DNA of 64,000 nt from Rhexocercosporidium sp. MPI-PUGE-AT-0058. Its lineage: Eukaryota > Ascomycota > Leotiomycetes > Helotiales. The position numbers and the translations under genes were made by a program. The DNA lies in assembly GCA_020746875.1 (NCBI GenBank), contig JAGTJL010000005.1, positions 806,001 to 870,000 of the forward strand, written 5' to 3'. The notes under the pieces were generated by a model. The model searched no databases. It saw nothing but the letters and a program-made list of their open reading frames with translations, and was not told the origin of the DNA. Positions 36,742 through 50,195 of this stretch are shown here, piece after piece (position 1 is the first letter of the stretch; every line of letters begins with the position of its first letter).

Positions 36742-37385
36742 TCATGTGTATGTACTAAGATACTCCCACGTAGTTAGCGCGTGAGCTTTCACAACCGCCA
36801 GAAACTCCTCGATGCTCACACTTTCTTCTCAGCTACCCAATCCCTCAGGACTCACACCGAGAACATACGCCTCCACCCCTTCATACCTCCAGAGCTTGCA
36901 ATCCATTCCCCCGGAACTCGGAATCACCACTAACTTCCTCCCGGTCACTCTCTCTGCCTGTCGAGCCAAAATATCAATCATCGGATGATCATGAGCACTC
37001 CCAGCAGCAGGATTACTTGCAGCTTGCTGAATTTCAACTTCAGCTCCCGGAAAGTCTTTTAAGATGGGGTTGATGACTTCCATGACTTCACCCTGGACAA
37101 GTCCAATCGGCATCCTGATATCCGCCTCGAAGACACAAATATCCGGGATCATATTGACCTTTAAGCCACCCTTGATCCTCCCAATTTTCACCGTCTGCTT
37201 GAGCATAATATCCGCAGCACCTCTGCCCATCGCCTCACCAATCGCCATCCTCACATCCTCGCGTTTCAAATACTGCGCCAGCTTCTCATCCAAATCCGGC
37301 ACAATCTCATCAACCGTGCTCAACTTCCCAATCAGTCTAGCCGCAATCCTCGTAGAACTCTTACTTTGCGAGAACGGGTATTATT
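36742..37385 (-). pseudogene. M20-family metallopeptidase/deacylase C-terminal fragment, pseudogene
   Basis: Resembles the C-terminal part of M20 peptidases (acetylornithine deacetylase/succinyl-diaminopimelate desuccinylase type). Seen: the dimerisation-domain sequence GLKVNMIPDICVFEADIRMP and catalytic-domain end SSGGMDCKLWRYEGVEAYVLG. An in-frame TGA follows SPEGLGS at 36829-36831, after which the same frame continues EESVSIEEFLAVVKAHALTTWEY to a second stop at 36742, as in intact family members. Upstream, the frame ends at about 37385 without the N-terminal metal-binding half. So it is both 5'-truncated and interrupted by a nonsense codon. It lies between the transposase remnant and a HET pseudogene, inside the repeat island. 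Confidence 0.8.
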
Positions 37386-37919
37386 GAATGGTCTTCTGTT
37401 CTTGTAAATTAGCGAGGATGTTTCTCCGCGAAGGATTCAACGCACTGTTGTATTTCACAGGCTTTAAGATTGTCGGGGAATTTGCTGAGTGCCTATTATT
37501 TTGTCCATTCTTCTTAGTAGGTATCCGTGCTATGGAAAAATTCGGAGTAAGATGGGAAAGCGCCCTTTGCTTCTGCGAGGTAGTTCAACGCGACATGTGG
37601 CCGCAGTATTGCGGCATTATGGGCTCTGTTTGAATCCATTATAAGACGGATTCACAGATCTTCTCCCTGGAAATGGATTGGGTATATTTTATACTGCTGA
37701 GCATCAATCGGCGCTTGCGGCTTTGGGCGACGTCCAAGTCATTCGCAACGAACATGGCGTGCAAATCCTGCACTGTCTGGAGTATAGAATTTATTTCCAA
37801 ATTTAAGCTTGACAGAGCCCTAATTCCAGCATAAATGTGATTCGGTGCATTTTTTTCTGTCTTTTGCAGAACAAACCACTTAATCCCTCCTAGTGGTTAG
37901 CCTTAGCGAGCCCGAGGAT
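37386..37919. other. Non-genic spacer in the island
   Basis: An open frame at 37388-37633 has no recognisable family. It is probably not a gene. It may contain eroded 5' sequence of the following HET pseudogene. Confidence 0.4.
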
Positions 37920-39520
37920 CTGCCATGGGGGACGACCTGCTGTGTTCTTTCTGCGAGTACGATGCACTCTGCATTAACTAAGAGGACATCCTAGAGCGCA
38001 GCCAGTAGGTTAGAATCATGGGCGATATTTATATCGCGGCGATCTTTATAGCCATCTGGCTTGGCGAGGAGTCCGACGAGGTTAAGATGGCCTTTGCCTT
38101 GTTGCGCAAATTCTCCGTGGCTTGGGACTTATTGGAGTGTGATCCGCCTGTATCGAATGACCTAGATTTCATCAGCAGAAATCGGGCGGAGAAGACGTTG
38201 CAGGCGGCGTTCGGCGAGAACCGGGTAGCTGCCTTTGAACATATTTGGGCTCTGCTAAACCGTCTGTGGTTTACACGGAAATGGGTTATTTAAGAGCTGG
38301 TAAAGTCCAATACGTTAATAATGGTGGCCGGCAGAATAATTCTCCCCTGGACGCTATTGGCTGACTGGATGAACTTCGTTGAGTGGTGTCCAAACGTAAA
38401 GGAAGGTTTCATGCGACTTTACCCCTAGCCTCTGGAATCGAATGCGAAAGTGTTGGGAATGAGTATGTTGCGGGCGATTCTTCTTACGCGGATTGCGGTA
38501 CTAGAGAAGCAACTCTTGCTGTATCTCATCGTGAAGACGTTAGAGTTCAGATGTGCCGACTCCCGCGACCACGTCTTTGCGATGGTGGGGATTGCATCCA
38601 ATGCAGACACCTTTAATCTTATTGACTACGAAACCCCAATAGAAAAGGTTTGCCGAAAGCTCGTATATGCTTGTGTCTCCGATAACATAAACCTTAAGTT
38701 GTTGTAGTCTTTTGTCTACCTTACGCCATTAAAGCGCCGGGTACGTTCCTAGTTGCCTAACATCGAAAGCGTGCTGGCGGACAGGGACGGGAGCATCTTA
38801 GCTTCCCAGTTCACAGTGCAGTAGTACAAAGACTACAATGCATTTGGAGACACGGTGCTTGAAATATAGTTAGACAATGGCGGTAATATGCTAATGATCC
38901 GCGGCCGCATCGTCAACAGACTTAAAGTTCTCGGGTCGGAAAGTCGAAGCCTTAACGACGCTTGCATTGTCCAAACTTTAATGAACAAGAAGAATCTCCA
39001 ATGGATGCTAAGACAGAGGTACCAATGGCTGGAAGAATATCTGGCCATCGCGAAGACCACTAGTATTGCTAACAACGAGGAAGCTTTCCAAAACGCACTA
39101 CTGGGCGACTTCCTCGTTAATAAAGAAGTATATCAGAGTTTGGAAGTGGTCAGGAGCGAGTTTTCTACTCAAATACGTCTCTACAAAGCTATGGCATACG
39201 AAAACGACTATGGCAGGTGGTTAACTGCCGTGATGGCAAGCATGAGCCTCAAATCGAGCCATCTCCTGAAAAGTATAATAGTGAAAAAGCTACACCGGCG
39301 ATTTGGCCGTACGAAGAACGGGAGAATAGGCTGGCTACCGCCTATCGCTATGGAGGGAGACTTCATCTGTGTCTTCGATGGTATGGAGCTCCCGTACGCT
39401 ATCCGTCTAGCGGTAGACGGCTGATACCTCCTTGTTGGCGAATGTATCATCCTAGGACTCATGATGGGCGAGGCGGTGGAGTTGTCTGGTGTCGTTTCGG
39501 AAACAATCGTTCTTGAATAA
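37920..39520 (+). pseudogene. HET-domain (heterokaryon incompatibility) pseudogene with RIP-like nonsense mutations
   Basis: One continuous frame carries the HET-domain signature ALCIN*EDILERSQ*VRIMG then IYIAAIFIAIWLGEES, a mid part with DSRDHVFAMVGIA, and the typical C-terminus GDFICVFDGMELPYAIR with YLLVGECIILGLMMGEAVEL. The frame has at least eight stops (after ALCIN, ERSQ, KWVI, RLYP, KLL, RVRS, FTVQ, LEI and AVDG). Nearly all are TAA/TAG/TGA where Gln, Trp or Arg is expected, so each needs only a C-to-T or G-to-A change. No frameshift was needed to follow the homology across 1.5 kb. The N-terminal part before DALCIN is missing or unrecognisable. The intact family mediates non-self recognition and cell death after hyphal fusion. 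Confidence 0.88.
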
Positions 39521-40559
39521 TTTTTCGTCTACACAATCGAACTTCTTGACATTTGCGCAGCTTGGGGGCTTCGATAGCAATGTCAGCCTGTCTGGGTCAA
39601 TATGAGGTATGTTACTTCACACATGGAGCCGAAATCTGGCCCCTGAGCGAGGATATATACTCGCGTACACGTGACTTGGGGGTCAAACCCTCACACAGGA
39701 GCCGTAATGTCCCAGGAATCTTGTCCCAGGACCTGTGATCTCCTAAGAAATTTCTCCTATCGCGAGGCTCACAGGAGAAAGGTCCTAGCAGATTATAGGG
39801 GGCTTATGGGGCCCTGGGAGTGAGCTGGGAAGAGGTCAAAATTACGGTGGATTCTAAATGCAGAGCTAGTATAAGAAATGATAGCTACACCATCCATCTC
39901 AATTGATCTCTCCTATCGTGACATGTCTTGCTCGTGGCGATTTCGCTGGTCCTGGATATGGCAACTGTCACGCCAAATCAAGAGCATAGAGTGATAACGT
40001 CGAAGCCCGGCAGGCACTGGCATACGACGTCCTTCATAGCCTTGAATCAATCTGGGTAGGCCTTAAGCTTACTACGAGCAAAAGAAAGTCTACGAGGCTA
40101 TATTAATAGCCTGCAAACTGGCTCCGCCTTGGAACAGCCTTCCATTCTCACGCAGTTGCTAGGGCCTCGCCTAAAATGGTCTCGCCCTGAAGAAAGTTGC
40201 TCGGAACAAGCAAGCAACCCCGCAAACGTATAACTGGCTATGAGTTTACTTAGGAAGCACGCTGTGGGAGTGGCATGTTAACCTAGAAAGGGCAGAGAAG
40301 GAGAGAAAAGACGGGGCAAATGCAAGCTCTGTGATTATGCGCTTTTGGGTGTATCATTCAAGTACTAGGAAACGGTTCCGTGGATACTCTTCTTCGGAAC
40401 TTTCCCATAAGAGCATAGAACGGACCTCCCATTTCATCTTGCCATTTGATGACTTCGATTTACGTTTGCAGCTATCAAACAACAAAGCCTTTCGTATGAT
40501 GACTTCATTGCTACGAATTAGTTCTATTCTCTCCACAGTCATTCCAGCGATGCTATTGC
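39521..40559. other. Non-genic spacer between two HET pseudogenes
   Basis: No gene recognised. At 39733-39755 lies a copy of the motif CTGTGATCTCCTAAGAAATT that is also found near 30081. It continues as an imperfect inverted repeat around 39740-39790. Confidence 0.5.
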
Positions 40560-42269
40560 CTACTCCCCAACAATCCAATTTTCTCGATGAGTTTGAGGAA
40601 GGTTTTCATCTTCGTAGACTTCACAAGAGAACTCTACCCTCCAGAACTTGTTCTGGCAAATGCTTGGATCGCTCACTAAAGTTGGCGTGAATGACACCAA
40701 AGTACTGGTTTTTGTCCCCGGGATTCTAAAGGCAGCAGTGGCGGATCTTGGGATTTTGTGGTATACCAATTGTTCCAGGACCTGGGGCCTATCATGGTCC
40801 CACGCAGCGATTTGAGACTGCACTTCGTTCAACTCGGTCGTAAATGACCGGTAATCAACCAACGTGCACTGTAGGCGTCCCAGGTCTAGCGCAGACCAGC
40901 CTACCGCGTAAAACATGCACTCAAACTCAATCTTGGTTTCACGTCGGCCAACTGAGGTAAAATTTGCACAGAGTCTCAATGCACCAGAATCCCATCTGGG
41001 GTCCCCACACACAAAGAATAGTTGGTCTTCATCATCGAACCGACTCCACGGCCATGCATCGTAAATCTCCATTTCCAAAGGAAGACTGACCTGAAGAACG
41101 TGTGATCTCGTTTTAGCTATGAAGAGGCTCATATCCCAGATCTGAGAATCAGGACGCAGGTTCATCTCTGGAAGCTCTGTCAAAAGGTATCTCTCTCTGG
41201 GAGCATTTGGGAAGAGACGTTCCGTGTATTTCACGAGGTTCCATGGATCCTCTCTAATAAACTGATCGGGACCGCATATCCTGAGATTTACCCCAAGGAG
41301 TTTCCCAGGGTGCCAAGAGCAGTCAAGTGGTAAGACGTAGCGAGATGCTCGCTTGCCGGGGATTGGCGCAGAAAGTATCTAAACTTGAGTTTTCACTCCC
41401 TTATTCGAAATCGAAAATTCTCCCTGCCGATTATTTGGCTCTCTTACAAATAAAGTACAACCGGCGAAAGCAAGAGGTGTTTCAGCTAAGATACCGCAAA
41501 AGACGCGGGCCTTAGGTCCTTTTATATTCCTTAGAGCAGATAGCATTCTCCAAGCAAATATACTATAATCAGCGGTTGACCTGATGATCTCCTCCTGCAG
41601 TCTTCGGAATGCCTTCTCCTCTTCACCATATAAGAGGGGCATATTCACGTCGAATAGTCCAAGTAAACAGTATACCGTGTCTTCGATCCGAGTAGTTTCC
41701 CTGTATGCCGCCCAAGACATCTTCTGAGCCACGGCCACCGAAGAAAAACGCTATAGGTGCCGTAAAACGCTCGCATTAATGCCGGTGGTCCTAGAAAGAA
41801 CTTCGACCAAGTCTCTCTTAAAGCCCCTATTATTCCAGTCTTAATCGAAAAAGTGAATGTCCTCGGGAGCGAGAAGTTCCTGTAGTGTCCACCCACGTAT
41901 GAACCACCGGCAACTTTTCAGGGCAGTATCTAATAATACGGACACGGGGAGGTCCGCAAGAAAGGCGTAACAGATATCTGAGCGTTAATACCATCGGTAC
42001 ATGGAATTGATGGCTTCGGTTAATTCCGCGCTACTGTACTTGTCTATACAACAGGTATCGATCCATGCGTAACTCAGCCCGGCTTGGGATGCCATCTGGC
42101 AAGTCATTTCAATCTTTCGGTATCCCTTCTTGTTGTTACGAGATAGATCACTCATTTCCTTGAACGAGACCTCTTCCTCTTCCCATGTGTAGGAGAAGAT
42201 TGCGTACTTCGGTATGTATCTCCCAATAAACTCCTCGAAGAGGCATGTGCTAGTATTAATGAGCCGCAT
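40560..42269 (-). pseudogene. HET-domain protein pseudogene (HET-E/D-like N-terminal class), four premature stops
   Basis: A single 570-codon minus-strand frame starts MRLINTSTCLFEEF and carries the HET-domain landmarks YAIFSYTWEEEEVSF, GLSYAWIDTCCIDKYSSAEL, AINSMYRWY*RSDICYAFL, RGWTLQELLAPEDIHFFD and EDTVYCLLGLFDVNMPLLYGE, followed by a long C-terminal beta-rich region to 40560. Four in-frame stops lie after MYRWY, HFFD, LRHL and KTQV. All are TAA/TAG, and at least the first three are at positions where related proteins typically have Gln (CAA/CAG to TAA/TAG). There is no frameshift. It appears to have been a full-length gene inactivated by point mutation only. It belongs to the large fungal family of vegetative incompatibility proteins and is unrelated in detail to the other HET pseudogene nearby. 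Confidence 0.87.
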
Positions 42270-43164
42270 AGTAATTGACTAGTTAGGGTGCGCAATCGCG
42301 GTTGTCTTGGCTTCGGCATTTGGGATGAGGGAATCGTTAACTGTGCATAATTCTATTTAGAAAAGATATCGTCGCAGATGGCCGGAAATAGGGTCGGGTT
42401 AGCGCCAAGAGCGGCAAGGTAGACCGTGCGCCGAGAATTTCTGATTTGCAGGAAGCGGAAGCCGATTCTGCAAGCGACTGTAATCTTACAATCCTTAAGT
42501 ATTTTATTTTGCCTTTAAGTTACTAAGCTCCATCGAGGATGTATTTTGGAGGACGTTTTGAAGATATTTATCGCTCATGCCTGTCAAATCCGTTATCCAT
42601 TATCAGCTGTCACAATTGTCACAATTGTCGTTTTCTCATTGATCATCAGCCTTGCCTTGCATTACCTCACCTTGCGATCTCACCTCATCCTTGAGCCGTG
42701 CTGGTCAGTACCGGCCGGCTTACTGCAGGACCCTCGACGATACGACATCATCACACGCACAGCCAGCGATCCAGCTGTGCGGCTTCGGAGCTGCAGCTAA
42801 GCAAGCAAACAAAGAAGGAAAAAAAGCAGACAAAACGCAATTGGAAATCCGCACAGCCAAGTGCATATTTGCACCATTGCTGCACCGCTCATTGGACAAC
42901 GAGGGACTGGTACAGCTTCATTCCGCTTTGAGCAGAGTTCGAATAGTCCAGTTGGGGGGCAGAATGGCGTGCTCACTACCCCACACTCGAGGATCGCCGA
43001 CCTCACTTGCACTTACTGTCACCCGAGGACTTGCAACAGGCGCAGTCAGGAGAGGTGAAATTTGCTCATAAAGAAACATCGCCCACTTCGCGGTTTCTTC
43101 TCCAGTTCAATTCCTTCAATTCCTTCAATTCCTCAACAGACATCCAAATAAACCACTATTCACA
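42270..43164. promoter_or_regulatory. Right edge of island and promoter of O-acetylhomoserine sulfhydrylase
   Basis: No gene recognised. The last 60 bases before the ATG contain a tandem CAATTCCTT unit (about 43105-43133) in the presumed 5' UTR. G+C content visibly rises across this stretch. Confidence 0.45.
43105..43133. repeat. 9-bp tandem repeat in 5' UTR
   Basis: About three copies of TTCAATTCC in a row, located 30-60 bases upstream of the sulfhydrylase start codon. Confidence 0.8.
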
Positions 43165-44886
<1,722 letters not shown>

Positions 44887-47481
44887 GTATCTCTCTTGGC
44901 ACATCCCCAGGATTACACCCTCTAGTACACACCCCAGCGCTCCCTACTTTATTCCAGATCTAGAGCTAATTTACTCCCGTCCCGTAGGGTCGTCTAGATA
45001 AATGCCCCCGACTCCTTTTACGCCTACATAAACTTCTCTTTGATTTGAGCACTTCCTTCATATACCTTTGCAGCGACGACATCTCGATTTTACTGAATGA
45101 AACCGAATTATGGGATGGAATGAAGTATGGTGTGGAAGCTTTACTTCACTCGGTACCTAGGGTGGAGTTTTCTTGCGATTTACGATCTTGCTGCCTAGTG
45201 TGATGGCGTGGGCAAGCAATCAGCCATGCATACATGCACCATACAGGTAGTCTAATGCAAAAGTATTTCTCTTCCTCAAAACGAGGTATTCATACCCGTT
45301 CTAGAGATCGCAATTGTGATGCCGAAACTCACAATGCAATGTAACGTGTAAATGACAGCGTTCAAGTGAGCCGGGAGCATTTACCACGTGGCGATCGTCC
45401 CCTCTCAGGTCTTACCTGCCAACTTTTTTCAACTTGGGTATTTATACCAAACCAAAACTGTAAGGAAGGGAAGAACTCCAAACAATTCACAATCCACGCT
45501 GACCTTCTCACATCCAATCCCCCATCGAGCGCGTGTCAAGACAGTCTTCACGCGCATTTTCGTCCTAGACTCGACCGCCCTACCTACCTAAAGACCTGAA
45601 CTACAAAGTTAACATGTTCCTATTATTATCTACACTTACCTGCCATAGAGACATATTAAGGAATGGAGCTCTGCTGTCAAGTATCGTGCCATTGCCATGC
45701 ATATGAATCTCAAACATATCTATTTATGGTATCTGTGTTGTCAACTTATCACTGCCTGCGCAAGAAGCGGAAGGCCAAGGAGATATCGCGATAGAAGTCG
45801 CATACATCCATGACGAGTAGTTGGGGGTGCGAGGCTTGAAGTATGGGACCTTGACGCCATGGCATTCGCATATCTTTCCGGTGAGGATCGCACGATTACA
45901 TTTTACTCGATATGACTTGACTTTACTTTACTTGTCTCGCAGGTGATTCAAGTTTGGGGATTTGGGAGGTTGTTGTCAATGGTGCGAGTGCTGTCGATAC
46001 TTGATCTTGTGCCGAGTGACCTCTGGCGTCTCATCTGTTATGGCTTTTTTTTTCATCTCTTAGTAGGGAGGTGCTCTTGCATTTTATTCCTCTTCAAGAG
46101 ATCAAGACCGAAATGGGGTAGACGGACGTCCTGGGGTGAATTAAAAAATGTGAGCTCGCTATCGATTACACATGAGACCATGGCACTGCAGATTCTTTGT
46201 TCGTTTTTCCGGGGGGGATTATATGGGAGGCTGTATTTATATCATCGACGTGATGAGTTCTAGCTTTGTGAAGTTGAAAAATGACATTTGAATGTATGTC
46301 AGGTATCTACTAGAACAGGATGTTTTCACCTACCTCGTTTAATCTTTCTGGATACGGCCTCTGGTGTTTTAAATGGGTAGATGATAAATGTATAAAATAC
46401 GGTACGACAAGGATACAATATTGATATTGGACATGGCCCAGCTAGACAGAAACCATCTGGTAAAGTACTGAAGGTGACTCAGGACCAAGTTTTGAACTGC
46501 AGCATATCACGCAGAAAAATCGGCGATCGAATGGCGTTTCTTTTGTGCTTTATCGGGCGGGCACGAATTGGATCGTGAGCTGTGAATTGAGTCCAAGGGT
46601 TGAAGGATGTGAGGCTGTGAGGTTGGGATATAAGACTGTCAGGACGTCCGAGGATGACAGCGATACAGCCATCGACAGTGTGCCTGAATTTTTTTTACCG
46701 ACGGTAGGGGGGGATAAGAAGAAAGTACATTGTGCTTTCAAACACTCGATAAAACGTCTCCATTTCAACTGGCGAGTCTCTTCAACATGTGAATAGGCCC
46801 CCTCCTTAGTGTTGTTAGCCCAGCTATGAATAACGAGCAGTCTTGACGAATTTAGCTGCTGTGCTCTCGTCCTTGACCCTTGATGTCTGAATCCGCTCAC
46901 ACGGAAGATTTATACTTCTAACGTGGAAGCTTCACAGCCTCCCCGGCTTGACTTGTTGTTCGAAGTCATTTCGATTGCATATCGGCGAGGCTGGTGCGGG
47001 GACGATTAGCAAGATGCTGCTGCTGGAGCTGAACATCGTCCTTATACGGCACGGCTCGGGTGGTTTCGGCCAAACTTGAAGGATCTATGTCAATTAGTTA
47101 CATTATGCAGTATATTCATGGAAGCCAGCTCGGCTAGTCAGTGGGTTAGGGACGTATAGCCAAGCAGCCACCACAAATTCGCCTCGTGGAAAAGTTCGAG
47201 TTTTGAGAATTGTAACCAGTGCACGCCTCTTCCTACTTATGCCTACAGAACTACTCTTAATCATCTTGGACATGTTCGTTGGAAGGCTGATCTGCACTTG
47301 CAGACACTTCAATCCCGATGTTCAACGGAGAAATAAATTAATAGCCTCCAGTGTCACATATGTTTTCTTGTACTGTATGGCATGATCCAGGATCCAATAT
47401 TTGAAAATAACGTTGTTGTTGATATCTATGTTCAAGCGATTCGTGATGTGAGAAGCACCCACATAAACCTGGACGAAGGAT
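44887..47481. other. 2.6-kb intergenic region, no gene supported
   Basis: No intact gene. A plus-strand frame at 47203-47385 contains an F-box-like stretch (PTELLLIILDMF), but it is short and lacks any supporting context. Confidence 0.4.
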
Positions 47482-48608
47482 TCACTTGCCCTTATTCCCT
47501 TTCCATCTCGACTCACTACCCGGAAGGCTGGATTGAATGCTCGCACCCCCAGCCGGCATGTCTCCGCCTTCAGCAGATACGGTAAAGAATGCTCCAGGTT
47601 TCAGAGTTCCAGGTGCTGGCGCCTGCCAACCAGTCCATTCAGCCTTCCCGGTTTCGAATCTGCTTTTCAGCACCAATTCCGACAGATCCGGGTCCAACTT
47701 CTCTTCCTTGGCCCAGATAGCTGCAATCTGTCCTGCGACATCTAAAGTATTTTTCATCTCCTCCAGAGTCATTGTTTGAAGGAATGGTCGCCCTTGATCA
47801 ACTTTATCCACCAGGACTTGGCGCGCATTCGATGCCGGACCTCGCGCAGATGGTTCTCGACTGCTAGCGGATCCCCATCTCCTACAACGAAGAGGGCCTC
47901 GATGTCTGACTCGAGAGCAAGGAGGTCCGCGTACCGGTAGTTCAAATCGCGGACTAGCGGGTATGTGGAGAAGATCAAGTGTTTGGCAGGGGTATGAACT
48001 TTGAGGTACGACCAAAAATTAGCGAGGACATGGAGAGTTCAAATCAACAATGAAGAGGAATACTTACTTGAAGCCTTAGCAGGATTCCTCATTCCAGCAC
48101 TTCCGGCTTCCGGAACAACATCTTGATCATCAACTACTTCTGCGATGCTCTCTAGATTTAAGGAGTCGACGTATTCTTTGTATTTTGCATCCCATATGAC
48201 TTTTTGAGCCTTGAATGTCTCAAGCGTGAGGTTATGCTTTGTGATCCTAGCGTTATAGTGTCTGATTAGTGACGCCCGGCTTCTATCGCTGTCGCTTTTG
48301 GTTCTGGGTCGTAGTGTTCTCACTGCGCTTGGAGGCAATGACGGGGCCCCAGGATGCTCAACGATCGTTACAGGTACGTTTGGCGTGTGATATAGACGGC
48401 AATGGGTGTGGTGATTAGACGAAGTCTGGACTGGTGAGTCGATTCGTTCTACAGGCAATTGACGTGGGATCCTCATAACCGCCTGCACTTCTGACTTTCC
48501 GATATCTAAGAAACCCATGATTACAGCTTTTGAATCTGAGGTATTGAATAACTGCCAGGGTAAATATTTTGAGTCTAGTAATGAATAGCAAATATGGGAT
48601 TCAGACAA
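47482..48608 (-). pseudogene. Alpha/beta-hydrolase (KANSL3/TEX30-like) C-terminal fragment with frameshift
   Basis: An upstream minus-strand exon (48608-48068) encodes an unrecognised charged sequence. It can be joined across an intron (48067-47999) in frame to a segment resembling the C-terminal half of KANSL3/TEX30-type hydrolases: KHLIFSTYPLVRD, ALFVVGDGDPLA and WWIKLIKGDHSF, with the His of the catalytic triad in GDHSF. The frame then meets TGA after SFKQ, and the expected remainder (MKNTLDVAGQIAAIW, then TGWQAP) continues in the neighbouring frame to 47482. There is no room for an intron, so this is a frameshift. The nucleophile-containing N-terminal half (GGxSxG region) is absent. Probably a pseudogene; the fragment identity is moderately secure. 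Confidence 0.55.
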
Positions 48609-50195
48609 AGAAGTAGGTGCGTCTTAATATCACGGACAAAGGACGCCGCTCAGCCATGGCGGGGGGCTAAGTAGGTCTCGGAAATGGCCCGTCTATAGGC
48701 AAGAATTGTATCACCCATCAAGCGACAATCTTTTGCTCGCGTTACTTTCTCGTTTTTTTTAACGAGCTCGAAGTGGTGTGCTGGGAGTTGGATGCTGGGC
48801 GAGGAGAGACCACATCAATCAACAAAGGAGCCATTGACCTGATACCACGAGAAAATAATGGACCTCGCGACAACCCCTAATTATATTAACTCGTCATGTA
48901 CGTACTGAATTGCGCGTCAACGAAGGTGAACTTGTTGATTCGGCTCGTGCTTATCGCGTCGCAAACACCCGCCTACCAACACCCGCAGAAACCCCGGTCT
49001 ACACATAATCTCAGTAGCACTAATATGTATCCAAATAACGAATTATCTGTCAATGGTTCTCCGTAAGTGCGGGTGCATAATGGACCAGATACTCAGCAAT
49101 GAGTGGGTGGTTGAAAAAGAAATGATACCTGCGGCCACAGTTAGGGTCGTTGGGTTGATCCCCAGCCTGGAGGGCAGAGTTCGGCGAGTTGTTGGACTGT
49201 TCCCTTTTTTTCCACCTGGTCTTCATTTTCCTGGATACTTTTGATATTGTGCTGGTTCTTTTTTTTCACTTTTTGGGTGTTGATGGAAGGTTTTGGTTGT
49301 TTTGTTGACTACGAAGCTCGCGTAAATCTCCCGACTCGTGGCGGATTATCGGCCACTTGCTTTGAAAGAGCACGGCCGCTGGAATTAAATGAGCACAATC
49401 TGAAATCAACGATATCTTAATGAAGCAGGTCGGATGATGTTGCTTAAATATTTATCTCGGTTTTAATTCAGTAAGTGTTCTCCTGGCACAAAATTGGCAT
49501 CCTTCGGTCAATCCCTGATCAATTCCGCTGCGCATCGGTCAGGTCTTGCTCTGCATATGGTATGGTATGGTATGGTATGGCGACGAAATTCTCATGAATG
49601 AAATTGTGATTTTCCACGCTTGCATCTCGCCATTTTCGTACCCTCGCTCAGCCTCAGTAACCCTATCAGCTTCCCGATTATGTTGACCCGAGACACGCTG
49701 GTCTGCAGGGTGTGCTAGATTCACTCAAGAGCATACGCAATGATGTATTTGCCCGTTTCTGTCCTTTGAAACCTTCTAGTGAAATGTAGGAGAAGAATTG
49801 ACTCTGCTGTTTTGTTTTTGTTTTCTTTAGACACCTCGCTTAGTGGTGTCACGGTGATGAGTGATGGTTTGCTAGCTAGTAGCCTATACGGTACTATTAC
49901 CCCTTCTTTATTATATTTCGCGAGATAACACCATAGATAGTAAGATCGAACGTATTCTATCCCTTTGTACTTTCCACCAGCTCAACCGCCAAGTCCGACT
50001 TGAAGATGGATGTGAATGCCACTTATGACATCACGTGTCTCTCCCGAATGCCAATGCCTGCCAATAGCGCTAGACCATGGCAGGGTTTCGGAATTCCTTG
50101 TTTGCCCAACAACATTGCACTTCCCCTCAACTACATCCTCCATTGTTACTAAAGACCCATCATAAATTCCATCAATCCATCTCAAATACGCAAAC
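48609..50195. other. Intergenic, no gene seen
   Basis: Divergent upstream regions of the hydrolase fragment and the Rtg2-like gene. It contains a TATGG microsatellite at 49556-49580. No supported gene. Confidence 0.5.
49556..49580. repeat. (TATGG)5 microsatellite
   Basis: Five perfect tandem copies of the pentamer TATGG in intergenic DNA. Confidence 0.95.

Noticed and set aside
37388..37633. 81-codon plus-strand frame before the HET pseudogene
   Set aside because: No recognisable domain; it sits between two pseudogenes in a rearranged region.
28699..42500. Secondary-metabolite or defence gene cluster around the P450
   Set aside because: No synthase, transporter or regulator is nearby; neighbours are pseudogenes and repeats.
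47203..47385. Short plus-strand frame with F-box-like PTELLLIILDMF
   Set aside because: About 60 codons, no downstream repeat domain in frame and no splice support. May be a chance match or deep relic.
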